From NCBI GenBank assembly GCA_030151565.1, contig JASLDM010000132.1:1-6820 (forward strand): DNA of 6,820 nt, read 5' to 3'. Below, piece after piece: positions 5,921 to 6,820 of this stretch. A program made the position numbers and the translations under genes. Every line of letters starts with the position of its first letter. Within the stretch, counting starts at the first letter, position 1. The notes below the pieces were generated by a model. The model was not told the origin of the DNA. It did no database searches and saw only the letters and a program-made list of their open reading frames with translations. The stretch comes from Flavobacterium sp. Its GTDB lineage: Bacteria; Bacteroidota; Bacteroidia; Flavobacteriales; Flavobacteriaceae.

Positions 5921-6820
5921 TAAATTTTTGGTTAGTAGCTGAACGATTTTATTATTTGGGAGGAATTCTTTTCCAATAACTTTTAAACAAGTGTAAATTG
6001 GAATTGCAACGATCATTCCGAAAACTCCAGTAAACATACCACTTGCAAGTACAACAATGAAAATTTCTAACGGATGTGATTTTACGCTGTTTGAGAAAAT
6101 AACGGGTTGGTTAATGCTGTTGTCTATAATTTGAATAATAAAAATTCCAATCATTACAGATAAAGCTTTAGGGATTACAACAGCATTGAAATCCTCACCA
6201 ATATAGCTTAGCATGGTAAATAAAACACCAATGATGTTTCCAATTAAAGGTCCGATATATGGGATGATATTTAATAACGCACATAAAAAAGCAATCATTA
6301 CAGCACCTTTTACTCCAAAAGTCAAGAATACGATTAGACATAAAATAAAGATGATGATCATTTGTAAAATCAATCCAACAAAATAACGTGACAGTAAATT
6401 GTTGATTTTATGTAGGGATGCAAGCGCTTTATTCGAGTGCTTAATCGGCAATATTTTTTTAAATTGATATTGTAGAATCGCTTGGTCTTTTAAGAAAAAG
6501 AAGGTTATAAATAAGGTTGATGCTAAACCAATTCCAATGCCACTTAACGTTCCGATTATTGAATTTAAAAGATTGGGAACAAAGTTAAGATTGAAATGGG
6601 AAGACATTTCTGAGGCATTTATGATTTTTTCTAAGCTAAACCCTCTTGAACTTAAAAAATGATCTAATTGAACAACAAGACTATTGAAGTTTTCTTGAAG
6701 TTGATGTGTGTTTAATACAGATAAGTTTTGCGCTTGTGTTGTAAATAAAGGCACAAACATAAAGAAGAATCCTGTGATTACAGCAAGAAATAAAAGCATG
6801 GTAATGATTACCGAAAATAT
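5918..6820 (-). CDS. AI-2E family (UPF0118) membrane protein, 5' end outside window
   Basis: The frame is open from the right edge to TAA at 5920-5918, giving 300 visible residues (IFSVIIT precedes the Met at 6799). That Met lies inside the first visible membrane segment and is unlikely to be the start; family members are about 340-370 residues, so some 40-60 are missing. Counting from the edge, hydrophobic segments lie near 1-26, 90-110, 150-170, 172-185, 191-207, 213-232 and 252-280. A soluble stretch of about 60 residues (27-89) follows the first, as in AI-2E proteins. Family signatures are visible: LLNIIPYIGPLIGNIIG (182-198) and INQPVIFSNSVKSHPLEIF (236-254), then GVFGMIVAIPIY near 265-276. 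The name comes from E. coli TqsA, an autoinducer-2 exporter, but many members have other roles, including Na+/H+ antiport; there is no sign here of a quorum-sensing function. The substrate is unknown. The methyltransferase gene follows without a gap. Confidence 0.9.
   Translation of the reverse strand: MFSVIITMLLFLAVITGFFFMFVPLFTTQAQNLSVLNTHQLQENFNSLVVQLDHFLSSRGFSLEKIINASEMSSHFNLNFVPNLLNSIIGTLSGIGIGLASTLFITFFFLKDQAILQYQFKKILPIKHSNKALASLHKINNLLSRYFVGLILQMIIIFILCLIVFLTFGVKGAVMIAFLCALLNIIPYIGPLIGNIIGVLFTMLSYIGEDFNAVVIPKALSVMIGIFIIQIIDNSINQPVIFSNSVKSHPLEIFIVVLASGMFTGVFGMIVAIPIYTCLKVIGKEFLPNNKIVQLLTKNL

Noticed and set aside
6797..6799. ATG at 6799 as the start of the AI-2E gene
   Set aside because: The frame stays open to the edge with hydrophobic residues of the same membrane segment, and the protein would be shorter than the family.

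Overview
The window is AT-rich and looks like ordinary chromosome of a Bacteroidota member, most likely a Flavobacteriaceae (a Flavobacterium- or Myroides-like genus; the genus cannot be fixed from sequence alone). The reasons are start sites without Shine-Dalgarno sequences, a clean TAnnTTTG-type promoter, and protein families with a strong flavobacterial flavour. No mobile element, CRISPR array, tRNA or rRNA was seen.

Layout: five protein genes in two convergent groups. On the + strand, positions 1-2091 hold the 3' part of a large tetratricopeptide-repeat (TPR) protein, followed 28 bases later by a secreted outer-membrane beta-barrel protein (2120-3874). This pair ends at a good intrinsic terminator (3900-3929). 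A new promoter (3943-3977) and a leader rich in inverted repeats precede a 149-residue GreA/GreB-like protein (4060-4509), which has its own terminator (4538-4576). On the - strand, an AI-2E-family membrane protein (enters from the right edge, ends at 5918) runs directly into a SAM-dependent methyltransferase with a THUMP-like C-terminus (5917-4739). The two groups face each other across a 229-base convergent gap (4510-4738) holding the + terminator, a weak candidate - terminator, a short inverted repeat and a doubtful 26-codon ORF.

How the genes may work together: the TPR protein and the barrel are probably co-transcribed and may form an envelope assembly, with the TPR protein as a scaffold and the barrel in the outer membrane; this is inference from adjacency. 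The GreA-like protein is a separate transcription unit and keeps the two acidic residues used by Gre factors at the RNA polymerase active site. The AI-2E protein and the methyltransferase are tightly coupled: the stop codon of the first touches the TTG start of the second, in the same frame.

Both edge genes are cut by the window: the TPR gene lacks its 5' end and the AI-2E gene lacks its first codons. I found no clear new multi-gene system. The items most worth a second look are the TPR/plugless-barrel pair, the Gre-like protein and its leader, and the zero-gap in-frame stop/TTG junction.
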